A stretch of DNA of 60,981 nucleotides, taken from Phycisphaerae bacterium (GTDB lineage Bacteria; Planctomycetota; Phycisphaerae; Sedimentisphaerales; Anaerobacaceae). The translations under genes were made by a program, and so were the position numbers. The notes below the pieces were generated by a model. That model had not been told where the DNA came from and ran no database searches. It saw nothing but the letters and a program-made list of their open reading frames with translations. The stretch lies in assembly GCA_016782865.1 (NCBI GenBank), contig JADHXR010000023.1, positions 1 through 60,981 of the forward strand, in the 5' to 3' direction. This document shows positions 52,582 through 60,981 of this stretch, in pieces (position 1 is the stretch's first letter; every line of letters begins with the position of its first letter).

Positions 52582-53466
52582 ATGTCATGTACGGAACGGT
52601 GCGAAAAGATAGGCCGAAGGCAATTGTTGAAAAAAGCAGGCGGCCAAGCTGTCGGCGCGGCATTGGCGGCGACCGGGTTTGGCTCGACAATCCAAGCGGG
52701 CGAGCCTGACAACGGCCCGGACGACCTCGATAAGTACGACTTCCTGATGCCCAGGGTCAAGTTCACACACGAAGAACGGGAAGTCGACCGATGGAATGTC
52801 CGGCCGGGCGGAGATGCGAACCTGCTGAGAGAGCTCAGTTCGGTGATCCGGTGCAGAGTCAAACCAATAAGACGAGCATACGACTGGCAGCCTCAGTGGT
52901 CGGCCGAGGGCCAGCTCAACGCAGTAGTCGAATTTGACGAACTGAAAGACCTGGAGAAATATCCTTTTCTTTTTATGACCGGAGAAAACCATTACAGGTT
53001 TGCCGACAGACAGAAGGCCAATCTAAAAGAATACATCCTTCGCGGCGGATTTCTGCTGATGGATGACTGCGTTGTCGCAAGCGGCGGTGATTTCTTTTAC
53101 AAGAGTTCTTATGCACTTCTGGAAGAGGTCTTCTCCAGCGGAGCAGTCAAGAGGATACCGCCGGAGCATGAAGTGTTTCACAATGTATACGACCTCGGCG
53201 ACACCGGCCTTCCGTTAATGCAGCAACTGACTCCCATACCGGTGCCGGGCTTGAGACAGCCCAGGCAATCGCCAATACCACACATGCACGGACAGAACCA
53301 CGGCGCCAGGGGAGTTTTTATCGGCGATCGCCTCGCGGCATTTCTAAGCTCGACGGATCTTCACTGTGGCTGGTGCGATAGTCGCGGCCAAGTATTTGGC
53401 AGGCACAACTACAAAAAAGCCATTCAAATGGGGATCAACATCATCATGTACGCCATTTCGCACTGA
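52582..53466 (+). CDS. DUF4159 protein with Tat-like signal
   Basis: The 294-residue protein starts with R-R-Q-L-L-K-K-A-G-G and a hydrophobic Ala-rich stretch, a twin-arginine-like leader. The rest has the DUF4159 pattern: Y-P-F-L-F-M-T-G, then L-K-E-Y-I-L-R-G-G-F-L-L-M-D-D-C, H-E-V-F-H-N-V-Y, and a C-terminal N-Y-K-K-A-I-Q-M-G-I-N-I. DUF4159 proteins have a GATase-like fold and close MoxR/Bat operons in planctomycetes and other groups. Role unknown. Confidence 0.85.
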   Translation: MSCTERCEKIGRRQLLKKAGGQAVGAALAATGFGSTIQAGEPDNGPDDLDKYDFLMPRVKFTHEEREVDRWNVRPGGDANLLRELSSVIRCRVKPIRRAYDWQPQWSAEGQLNAVVEFDELKDLEKYPFLFMTGENHYRFADRQKANLKEYILRGGFLLMDDCVVASGGDFFYKSSYALLEEVFSSGAVKRIPPEHEVFHNVYDLGDTGLPLMQQLTPIPVPGLRQPRQSPIPHMHGQNHGARGVFIGDRLAAFLSSTDLHCGWCDSRGQVFGRHNYKKAIQMGINIIMYAISH

Positions 53467-53517
53467 GTTGCCTAGCGTCGAACGCCCAGAGCATTCACGT
53501 GACTCGCAAAAAGGCGC

Positions 53518-53546
53518 TGTCTCAACTGCCTTGGATATGTTATAAT
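53518..53546 (+). promoter_or_regulatory. Possible promoter of the CotH/lamin-tail gene
   Basis: TATAAT at 53541-53546 is a consensus -10 box. The -35 region (TGTCTC, 17-base spacer) is poor. Position about 110 bases before the gene start fits. Confidence 0.35.
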
Positions 53547-53656
53547 AAATGAAGATTACCTGTGTGATGGCTAGGAGTTTCATCCTTTTGGGAGGCCCTC
53601 GAGAGTCAAATAATCTAAATCAACAGTGAACCAGGTATTAGAAGGTGTTTAGACAT

Positions 53657-56600
53657 ATGCGAGTTCTTCTGCTTGCTCTTGTTGTGACTGTATCTTCATC
53701 CGGTCTTGTCAAGGCCGACTGTCCTGCCGCTGATCTTAACGGCGACTGCCGGGTCGATCTGTTGGACATTCAAGCCTTGGCCGGGCAGTGGCTGGCCCCG
53801 TCGGAAAACTGCCCCGATGCCGGTTGCGCCGATCTCGATGGTGTCGACGGAGTAAACATGTCGGATTTTGTTCTGCTGAGCCGCCACTGGCATGAGGTAG
53901 GCATCCCTCTGGTGATTAACGAGGTCATGGCGTCCAATAGCACCTCTGTCCGGGACCCACAGGGGGAATATGATGATTGGATCGAGATATACAACGCCGG
54001 CACCGGTCCTGTCAATGTAGGCGGCATGTATTTGACAGACAATCTGGAGAATCCCATGATGTGGCGGATTCCAAGCAACAACAGACCGGCTGCCACTACA
54101 ATCCCCGCGGGCGGCTACCTGTTAATATGGACCGATGACGATGTCGGCGATGTCGGCCTGCACGCAAATTTCAAGCTCAATGCCGATGGTGACCAGGTGG
54201 GCCTGTTTGCAGGTGACGGGAGTACTTTGATCCACAGTTTGGAATTTGGCGGCCAGACTTCGGACATGTCGTTCGGCAGCTACCCCGATGCTGCCGACAA
54301 TTCACGATTCCTCGCCAACCCCACGCCGGCAAGAGAAAACGACGGTGCGTATCTGGGCGAGGTCGAGGCGCCGAAATTCAGCCACAAACGCGGCTTCTAC
54401 GACAGGTCTTTTCTTGTAACGCTCGCCACGGAAACAGAAGGAGCAACCATTCACTATACGCTCGATGGCGCCGTTCCCTACGAATTTATCGGGCGATTTC
54501 CCTCGGGAGCGGCCTACACCGACCCCATCTTCATTCGCAATACTACCTGTCTGCGGGCCAAAGCCACAAAACCGGGCTGGAAAGAATCGGCTCTGGAAAC
54601 CGTCACCTACGTATTGAATGCCAGCGATGCCGTCAAATCGCTGCCGCTGATCTCCCTTGTCGGAGACGAGCACAAGACGTTCTACGAGCCGGACGGCGTC
54701 ATGGCTATCGTCGGCGGGTCGTACGGCGATACGTGGATCTCGAGTGGCCCGGCAAGCCACAACAATCCGATGCGCCGAGGAATGGAATATGAACGTCCCG
54801 TGTCGTTCGAGTGGATCCAGCCCGAGGACAACTCAGGCTTTCAGGTAGATTGCGGACTCCGCGTTCACGGAAGTGACTATATGCGCCCGCGGTATCGCCG
54901 GCAGGACGGCTATTGGTCGGGCAACGGAAAATTTGCCTTTAGACTTTACTTCCGCGACAGGTACGGCCCGAGCCGGCTGGAGTATCCGCTCTTTCCGTTT
55001 GAGGTCGAAAGTTTCAAGAGTATAGTCGTCCGCGGAGGCCACAACGACAGGGTAAATCCCTTCATCAAGGACGAATTGATGAGGCGCCTGCAGAAAGATA
55101 TGGGACATGTCGCCAGCGGCGGAACGATGGCCAATCTCTTCATCAACGGCGAATACAAAGGCTATTTCAACCCTTGTGAACATATCAAAGATGCGTTCTG
55201 TCAGCAATGGTACGGAGACAACGAGCCGTGGGACGTGATGACCATGAGCGGCATGCGGGACGGGGACGCGGTCGCCTGGAATGCCCTGGTGAATTACGCA
55301 CGCACCAACAATCTGTCCAATGACGGGCATTACCAGTACGTCAGCGAACGGCTCGATATCCCGGCGTTTATCGACTATCTCATTCTGCAGCTCTGGGCCG
55401 CAAATTGGGATTGGCCGCAGAACAACTGGTCCGCGGCGGCCGAGCACTCGGACGAAGGCATATGGAGGTTCTTCATCTGGGACGCGGAAGGCACCTTCGG
55501 ACCGGGCGATCTCAACAAGTCGGGTTTCACAGATTTCCCGAGTTGGGCCGCCCAACCCAGCGGGCTTAACAATCTCCAGACTCCTATCGCCTGGTTCTAC
55601 CGGGCACTCAAGGCAAGCGACACCTTCAGGCGCCAATTCGGTGACCGTTTGTACAAACATTTCTACAATGACGGCGCGCTGACGGAAACCAACATCAGCA
55701 GGCGATTCCTGGAACTCCGCGATCAGATGCTGGGCGTCATTCCCAACATGGATATGTACACACTCAGCGGCTGGGTGCCGAACCGCCTGGACATCTTCCT
55801 GGACACATGCGCCCGGGAAGGTGTGTTCACCTCCGAAGGCCCGGTTTTCAACGTCAACGGCACGCCCCGGCATGGCGGCCACCTATCGAGAGGCGAGGCA
55901 CTCGTCATGACGAATAAAGGCAGATTTCAAGTCATATACTATACCCTGGACGGTTCGGATCCACGTCCTGCCGAGACAGCACAGCCGGTGGGCACAACCA
56001 ATACTATCCTGGTGCCTGAACATGCCGACAAGCGGGCGTTTGTCCCGATACGATCAGTAGGCGACAATTGGAAGGCAAGCGGCGTGTTTGATGACTCGGC
56101 CTGGTCCTCTGGGACCGGCAGCGGCGTTGGTTTCGAAAGACGACGAAGTCAGATCTATGGAAACCTGATCAACCTGAATGTCGAATCGCAGATGTTTGTC
56201 AAGAACGCTACATGTTATATTCGTATTCCTTTTGCCTTTGACGGCGCGCTCGGAAATCTCAGCTTGATGACGCTAAGGGTCAGGTACGATGACGGTTTCG
56301 TCGCTTATCTAAACGGCATCGAGATAGCCAGACGGAATTTCACCGGCACACCGGCCTGGAATTCGCACGCCGACGACGTCCGCGCTGACGCCGAAGCCGT
56401 ACAGTTCGAGGGCATGGACGTTTCCGCCTCGCTCGGCGTTCTTCAACAAGGCAGTAACGTGCTGGCTATCCACGGCCTGAATTCCTCGGCCATAGACTCG
56501 GATTTCTTTATCTCTGCCGAGCTTCTGGCAGGTGAAACCAATCTCGACGACAGCAGCCGAGCCAACGTTTTCCAATTCACCGGACCGATCACCCTGCCCC

Positions 56601-58180
56601 ACAGCGCCAAGGTCAAGGCGAGAGTATTGACGGGCAGCACCTGGAGCGCGTTGAGTGAGGCGACCTTTGCGGTAGGCCCCGTCGCAGAGACTCTGCGGGT
56701 CACCGAGATTATGTACCACGCTGAGGACCCGAACGAAGAGTTCATCGAGCTTAGAAACATCGGAGCCGAGACAATCAACTTGAATCTGGTGAGCTTCAGC
56801 AACGGTATTGATTTCACTTTCCCAAGCATAGAGCTGGCGGCAGGCGAAAACATCGTGGTCGTCCGGGACCCAAACACCTTCGAAGAGCGATACGGAACAG
56901 GCCGGTACAGTACGAAGGTCAACATCGCCGGCCGATATGCAGGCAAGCTGGACAATGCCGGTGAAAGAATCAGGCTCGAAGATGCAATCGGCCGGACAAT
57001 CCTTGACTTCGATTACAAAGACGCCTGGCGCTCCATTACCGACGGCGGAGGTTTTTCACTGACGGCTGTCGATCCGACTAACCCTGATCCGAACAGTTGG
57101 AACGAAAAGGGCTCCTGGCGAGCAAGCACATACACCGGCGGTTCGCCCGGACACGATGACAGCGGCGGCATCCCCAATCCGGGGGCTGTTGTGATCAACG
57201 AGATCCTGGCTCATTCTCATGCTAACGCCTCGGATTGGATTGAGCTGTATAACACTACCGCAGAAGCTATCGACATTGGCGGCTGGTTCATCAGTGACAG
57301 CAAGAGCAATCCGACCAAATACGAGATTGCACTCGGTACAACGCTCGGTCCGAATGAATACCTCGTGCTCCGCCAGGACATTCATTTCGGCAATGCGAAC
57401 GCTCCCGGCAGCCACTTGCCATTTGCCCTGAGTGAGAACGGCGAGCAACTGTATCTGACGTCGGCGCAGAACGGTGGATTGACAGGCTATAGGACTTTGG
57501 AGGATTTCGGCGCTTCGGCAACCGGCGTATCGTTCGGGCGCTACTACAAGCGCAGCACAGACAGCTACGACTTCGTGCCGATGAGCCTGGCCACACCCGG
57601 TTCGGCCAACAGCGAACCTGAGGCAGGCCCGATAGTCATCAGCGAAATCATGTACAATCCCGATTGGCCCGTCGGCAGTGCGTATACCAACGATCAATAC
57701 GAATACGTCGAGCTTCACAACATCACCGCAGAGCCGGTAACGCTGTTTCGCCACGACAAAGGCCAACCGTGGAAATTCACCGACGGCATCGACTTCACAT
57801 TCCCGGACGAGCTGCCCGTTACGATTGCTGCCGGTGAATATATTCTGGTGGTCAGCAATCCTGATGCGTTTTCCTGGCGTTATCCACGCATGCCTGCAGA
57901 GAGGATCTTGGGGCCCTACGACGGCAAGCTTAGCGACGCAGGCGAGAGGCTGGAGCTTTCGATGCCCGGAGACGTCGCTGGGGACGGTCAGCGGCATTAC
58001 ATCCGCATCGACAGAGTCAACTACAGCGACGGCTTTCACCCTGAGGACAGTCCGGGCTCAAGAGACCTTTGGCCCGCCGAACCGGACGGTTATGGCAAGT
58101 CGCTCACACGCAACAGGCTCACCGACTATGGCAACGATCCCGACAACTGGATCGCAGCCTTACCGTCGCCCGGTGAGTAA
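53657..58180 (+). CDS. Large exported CotH/lamin-tail protein with dockerin-like N-terminus
   Basis: From ATG 53657 (GTG 53645 also in frame) the product has 1507 residues and a signal peptide (V-L-L-L-A-L-V-V-T-V-S-S-S-G-L-V-K-A). Next are a dockerin-like pair (D-L-N-G-D-C-R-V-D-L-L-D, D-L-D-G-V-D-G-V-N-M-S-D) and a lamin-tail domain (V-I-N-E-V-M-A-S-N-S). A chitobiase-like C-terminal domain follows (about 235-320), then a CotH kinase-like domain (about 330-690) and a second such beta domain. At least three further lamin-tail domains each begin I-x-E-I-M-Y or V-I-N-E-I-L. CotH proteins can phosphorylate partners; here the role is unknown. Probably surface-exposed. Confidence 0.88.
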   Translation: MRVLLLALVVTVSSSGLVKADCPAADLNGDCRVDLLDIQALAGQWLAPSENCPDAGCADLDGVDGVNMSDFVLLSRHWHEVGIPLVINEVMASNSTSVRDPQGEYDDWIEIYNAGTGPVNVGGMYLTDNLENPMMWRIPSNNRPAATTIPAGGYLLIWTDDDVGDVGLHANFKLNADGDQVGLFAGDGSTLIHSLEFGGQTSDMSFGSYPDAADNSRFLANPTPARENDGAYLGEVEAPKFSHKRGFYDRSFLVTLATETEGATIHYTLDGAVPYEFIGRFPSGAAYTDPIFIRNTTCLRAKATKPGWKESALETVTYVLNASDAVKSLPLISLVGDEHKTFYEPDGVMAIVGGSYGDTWISSGPASHNNPMRRGMEYERPVSFEWIQPEDNSGFQVDCGLRVHGSDYMRPRYRRQDGYWSGNGKFAFRLYFRDRYGPSRLEYPLFPFEVESFKSIVVRGGHNDRVNPFIKDELMRRLQKDMGHVASGGTMANLFINGEYKGYFNPCEHIKDAFCQQWYGDNEPWDVMTMSGMRDGDAVAWNALVNYARTNNLSNDGHYQYVSERLDIPAFIDYLILQLWAANWDWPQNNWSAAAEHSDEGIWRFFIWDAEGTFGPGDLNKSGFTDFPSWAAQPSGLNNLQTPIAWFYRALKASDTFRRQFGDRLYKHFYNDGALTETNISRRFLELRDQMLGVIPNMDMYTLSGWVPNRLDIFLDTCAREGVFTSEGPVFNVNGTPRHGGHLSRGEALVMTNKGRFQVIYYTLDGSDPRPAETAQPVGTTNTILVPEHADKRAFVPIRSVGDNWKASGVFDDSAWSSGTGSGVGFERRRSQIYGNLINLNVESQMFVKNATCYIRIPFAFDGALGNLSLMTLRVRYDDGFVAYLNGIEIARRNFTGTPAWNSHADDVRADAEAVQFEGMDVSASLGVLQQGSNVLAIHGLNSSAIDSDFFISAELLAGETNLDDSSRANVFQFTGPITLPHSAKVKARVLTGSTWSALSEATFAVGPVAETLRVTEIMYHAEDPNEEFIELRNIGAETINLNLVSFSNGIDFTFPSIELAAGENIVVVRDPNTFEERYGTGRYSTKVNIAGRYAGKLDNAGERIRLEDAIGRTILDFDYKDAWRSITDGGGFSLTAVDPTNPDPNSWNEKGSWRASTYTGGSPGHDDSGGIPNPGAVVINEILAHSHANASDWIELYNTTAEAIDIGGWFISDSKSNPTKYEIALGTTLGPNEYLVLRQDIHFGNANAPGSHLPFALSENGEQLYLTSAQNGGLTGYRTLEDFGASATGVSFGRYYKRSTDSYDFVPMSLATPGSANSEPEAGPIVISEIMYNPDWPVGSAYTNDQYEYVELHNITAEPVTLFRHDKGQPWKFTDGIDFTFPDELPVTIAAGEYILVVSNPDAFSWRYPRMPAERILGPYDGKLSDAGERLELSMPGDVAGDGQRHYIRIDRVNYSDGFHPEDSPGSRDLWPAEPDGYGKSLTRNRLTDYGNDPDNWIAALPSPGE

Positions 58181-58355
58181 GCGAGAGGATCTCACGGATA
58201 ATACGTTGCTCCAGAGATCGCTTGTCGGCCTTGTTCGTTACCCGTAGTAATTCGACATGTGGGCTCCAACTCAGAGCTACGTTGTCATGTCAAACGCAGT
58301 CGCCATGGCAGCCTAAGGCATACTTTTTGCGCTGGTGTCATTACTGGACTTTTTC

Positions 58356-58384
58356 TTGACATTCTTGTCTAACTTGTTTATAAT
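58356..58384 (+). promoter_or_regulatory. Consensus sigma-70 promoter
   Basis: TTGACA (58356-58361), 17-base spacer, TATAAT (58379-58384): a perfect match in all twelve positions. It would give an untranslated leader of about 235 bases before the PEP-CTERM-like gene. The rest of 58181-58625 has no gene I can support. Confidence 0.85.
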
Positions 58385-58625
58385 AGCAGAATAGTATTAT
58401 AGAGGAAGAAGTGAAATTGTTTTCATAATACCTTTTTTCCTGCAAGGAAGTGAATGTGCTAGTCGTCCATCTTGGTCAAGGCGCAACTTTAAGTGAGTCA
58501 CTCCAATACGGTGGTTATTGATTGGCTGAGAAGAAGGACAGTGCAACACAAATTACAATTAATCAGGGCCATTGTTTTACTCCATCAACCATGCCCTTGA
58601 AAGGTTTCAGTGGAAGGGAGAGGAT

Positions 58626-59225
58626 ATGAAAAGATCAATCGTATTAGCTTGTATGGTGGCCGTAGGTGTTATAACAGTCTCTGCAAATGCTGATGTCTAC
58701 ACATTCCAGCCCGATCCTGCTAATCTGGACAACCTTGAACACAGTAAGTATTACGCTTGGAAAATTGACTTTAGCCTACCAAGCGGAGAGACCATTGACA
58801 GTGCGAGTTTGTTTTTCGACGACATTTATAACTGGAATGATGACGATAATGTACTATACGTTAGCCTCTTGGACGGTAACTGGTTATGGGATGGTCTTTC
58901 AACATTTTCTGATGATCAAGGTGGCGGAGATAACACCTTTGATTTTGGCGGGGCAGTTTCTTTGGTGAAATATGAAAACTTACCTGGTGGTTATGATAAT
59001 AGACAAGATATAACATACATTTTTGACAGTAGTGAAATTGGCACGCTTAACACTTATGTTTTGTATGACGACAATTTTGGCATCGGCTTCGACCCGGACT
59101 GCCATTTCAATAATGATGGTGTCACACTTACGATAGCGACAGTTCCCGTTCCCGGAGCCGTCCTGCTCGGTAGCATCGGTGTTAGTTTTTCCGGCTGGCT
59201 CCTGCGAAAACGCAGAATGCTGTAA
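58626..59225 (+). CDS. PEP-CTERM-like exported protein
   Basis: From ATG 58626 (AGAGG upstream; frame open 18 codons further) the product has 199 residues. It has a signal peptide (M-K-R-S-I-V-L-A-C-M-V-A-V-G-V) and an Asp/Tyr-rich beta domain with no cysteine after the leader except one near the C-terminus. The C-terminal V-P-V-P-G-A-V-L-L-G-S-I-G-V, hydrophobic helix and R-K-R-R-M-L is the VPEP/PEP-CTERM sorting tail recognised by exosortase. Expression should be high, given the perfect promoter. No exosortase gene in the window. Function unknown, probably extracellular matrix. Confidence 0.85.
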   Translation: MKRSIVLACMVAVGVITVSANADVYTFQPDPANLDNLEHSKYYAWKIDFSLPSGETIDSASLFFDDIYNWNDDDNVLYVSLLDGNWLWDGLSTFSDDQGGGDNTFDFGGAVSLVKYENLPGGYDNRQDITYIFDSSEIGTLNTYVLYDDNFGIGFDPDCHFNNDGVTLTIATVPVPGAVLLGSIGVSFSGWLLRKRRML

Positions 59226-59341
59226 TTATTCTGCTTGTTTTGGGTAGGGTGATGTTGAGAAGTAGATGATAATATTCAGTGACTCAACTGGACAGGGGTC
59301 TGATTTAGCTACCGACCACAACGTCCAAAGCCCTTTTAGAT

Positions 59342-59820
59342 CCTTGTTCTTTAGAGGAATCGCTTCGCTGCTTGTTCTATTTTGTGTCACCATGAAGAGC
59401 ATGAAGGGCTGGTGCGGAATCGCTGCCTTGGACTTGGGTGACGGCTTGGCTTTGCGAATTGGTAGGCCTTTTCAGTATGGATATTAATCAGATGGAGTTT
59501 ATAGTTCTTCCGGCTTCGCCACTTAAAGCTTAAAACCTGAAACCTGACACTTGTTTAACCATGCCGTTCATAAAAGTGAGCGAACGAGGACTGGTCGATC
59601 AAACGGAGTTTGAAGAGACAAGTCCGACGTAGCACACGCAGATCCCGAAGAGATCTGGAACGGCGGACCCGCGCCCCCGGCGAAAGCCCATAAGAAACAG
59701 AAACTTCAATCCGATTAACCCACGAAGAATCAAGGTTCTAAATGCAAATGCCGCTCAACAAAAAGCCAAGCCGCACACGAAACCGCGACCGCCCTTCATG
59801 CCCTTCATGGTGGAAAATAA
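59342..59820. repeat. Direct repeat copy 1 (about 480 bases)
   Basis: Starts in the last codons of a GxxExxxY-type gene (L-V-L-stop) and continues through 3' flanking sequence (ATGAAGAGCATGAAGGGC ... CCCTTCATGCCCTTCATGG). A second copy lies at 60001-60437, with about 45 bases missing and scattered substitutions. No intact gene is in it. Confidence 0.85.
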
Positions 59821-59857
59821 CAACCCTACGACCTCAATGAGTCCTCCGCTTTCAAGA

Positions 59858-60013
59858 TATAACTGGCATGAGCTTAAGAGTGTGGATCAACTGAGGCCTA
59901 TTCACGAGGCACAACTGTTGACCTACCTCAAGCTGGCGGGGCTGAAACAGGGTTACTTGATTAACTTTAATGTCACCCGGCTTGAGGAGGGTTTGCAGAG
60001 TCTTGTTCTTTAG
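59858..60013 (+). pseudogene. GxxExxxY-family protein, C-terminal fragment
   Basis: The frame encodes H-E-L-K-S-V-D-Q-L-R-P-I-H-E-A-Q-L-L, then Y-L-K-L-A-G-L, L-I-N-F-N-V and ends L-V-L. That is the C-terminal half of the widespread GxxExxxY proteins (PD-(D/E)XK-like fold, about 125 residues when complete). The first half with the G-x2-E-x3-Y motif is absent; repeat copy 1 sits in its place. Confidence 0.75.
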
Positions 60014-60437
60014 AGGAAGCGCTTCGCTGCTTGTTCTATTTTGTGTCACCATGAAGAGCATGAAGGGCTGGTGCGGAATCGCTGCCTTGGACTTGGATGG
60101 CGGCTTGGCTTTGCGAACTGGCAGGCCTTTTCAGTATGGATGGTAATCGGATGGAGTTTCTAGTTCTTCCGGCTTCGCCACTTAAAACTTAAAACCTGAA
60201 ACCTAACACTTGTTTAACCAAGCCGTTCTTAAAAGTGGGCGAAGGAGGACTGGTCGATCAAACGGAGTTTGAAGAGACAAGTCAAACCTTACGCCCCGGC
60301 GTCAGCCCATAAAAAACAGAAACTTCAATCTGATTAACCCACGAAGAATCAAGATTCTAAATGCAAATGCCGCTCAACGAAAGATAAGCCCCACACGAAA
60401 CCGCGACCGCCCTTCATGCCCTTCATGGTAGAAAATC
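60001..60437. repeat. Direct repeat copy 2
   Basis: Second copy of the 59342-59820 unit, beginning in the stop region of the GxxExxxY fragment. Together they suggest a past tandem array of this small gene and its flank. Confidence 0.85.
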
Positions 60438-60981
60438 GATAAAACAAGCACGCTTTTTTCCTTCTGTCTTTACAACCCTTCGAAAGTCGAAGAAAAACAA
60501 TAATCAATAATCAATTACAAGGGCCACAGATGGCACTGGGAAAGTAAAAAGGACAAAGGCAAAAGGCAAAACAACCACGGATTTCACAGATGAACACGGA
60601 GAAAAGATCAATAACCAACTGAATTAGACACGGATTTCACCGGTTAACACGGTTTTCTATTCACCACGAAGAAAGACAAGAATCGACAAAATCAGACGGG
60701 ATTACAGGATAAAGGCGGGATAAATGAGGCCCTTACAATTTCTCTGCAAATCCTGTAATCCTGTCCAAAAACCCTTTGAAGATTTGTGTAGATTCGTGTG
60801 AATTCGTGGCTAACAATATCTCTGTAAATCCTGTAATCCTGTCCGTGTGCGTTCACAATTCCAAAGGTCACTTTTTTGGCAATGAATAAGGTTTTATAGT
60901 ATTAGCGTGATTATGATAAGAAGTGACATTAGGTCTCATCTATTGAGAAACGTCAAGTTGGTGAGGGCAACAGTGAAGGGG
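60438..60981. repeat. Gene-free end with short dispersed repeats
   Basis: No supportable gene. The stretch carries repeated phrases of the kind ATTTCACAGATGAACACGG, TCCTGTAATCCTGTCC (twice, near 60770 and 60835) and GATTCGTGTGAATTCGTGG, which are typical dispersed non-coding repeats of environmental bacteria. No tRNA or terminator seen. Confidence 0.6.

Overview
The window reads as a chromosomal segment of an anaerobic planctomycete, probably of the Phycisphaerae/Sedimentisphaerales type. The evidence is type I dockerin-like repeats in exported proteins, a PEP-CTERM-like sorting tail, LamG and CotH/lamin-tail proteins, a long MoxR-DUF58-BatA operon, and oxygen-sensitive 2-hydroxyacyl-CoA-dehydratase-type enzymes. 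This is inference from gene content; no rRNA or other taxonomic marker was seen.

Left part (1-20.3 kb). The first 3 kb is AT-richer and looks like an array of single-gene cassettes: a broken serine protease, an S41 peptidase and a methyltransferase, each followed by an attC-like hairpin. Then come a four-gene ABC exporter locus (one permease carries a SmpA/BamE-like insert), a tandem PilZ-like protein, a CBS pair, a transglutaminase-like protein, a dead IS transposase, a GH57/GT4 glucan gene pair, small membrane genes, a candidate small RNA with its own promoter and terminator, a cysteine-less isochorismatase-like protein, a CDP-alcohol phosphatidyltransferase, an RRM protein, a radical SAM protein and a VanZ/LamG protein.

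Centre (20.4-37.3 kb). This is the most interesting part, a contiguous selenium locus. A minus-strand gene run holds an outer-membrane-barrel-like protein, a NitT/TauT-type ABC importer (binding lipoprotein, permease, ATPase), a SAM methyltransferase with a Cys-Cys-Cys motif I, three 2-hydroxyacyl-CoA dehydratase/double-cubane-type proteins, their ATP-dependent activase, and selD fused to an AhpD-like redox domain. Next lie two paralogous exported proteins whose frames run through a UGA codon (motif Y-G-Sec-G-G-x-C), then selA and selB on the plus strand, then two small membrane proteins that also run through UGA (motif P-G-Sec-G-x-P-L). Each of the four UGA codons is followed at once by a hairpin of bacterial SECIS type, and paralogues stay conserved after the UGA. 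I propose two undescribed selenoprotein families, encoded with the machinery that makes and inserts selenocysteine, and a candidate import-and-reduction route feeding SelD.

Right part (37.3-61 kb). A BlaI-type repressor with two clear operators controls a BlaR1-type protease whose sensor is PD40-like repeats, a dockerin-like module and LamG. A seven-gene MoxR/DUF58/BatA/VWA/DUF4159 operon follows, including a 1313-residue protein with eight 30-residue repeats. Then come a 1.5-kilo-residue CotH/lamin-tail/dockerin exported protein, a PEP-CTERM-like protein behind a perfect sigma-70 promoter, and a decaying end with duplicated GxxExxxY-family remnants and dispersed repeats.
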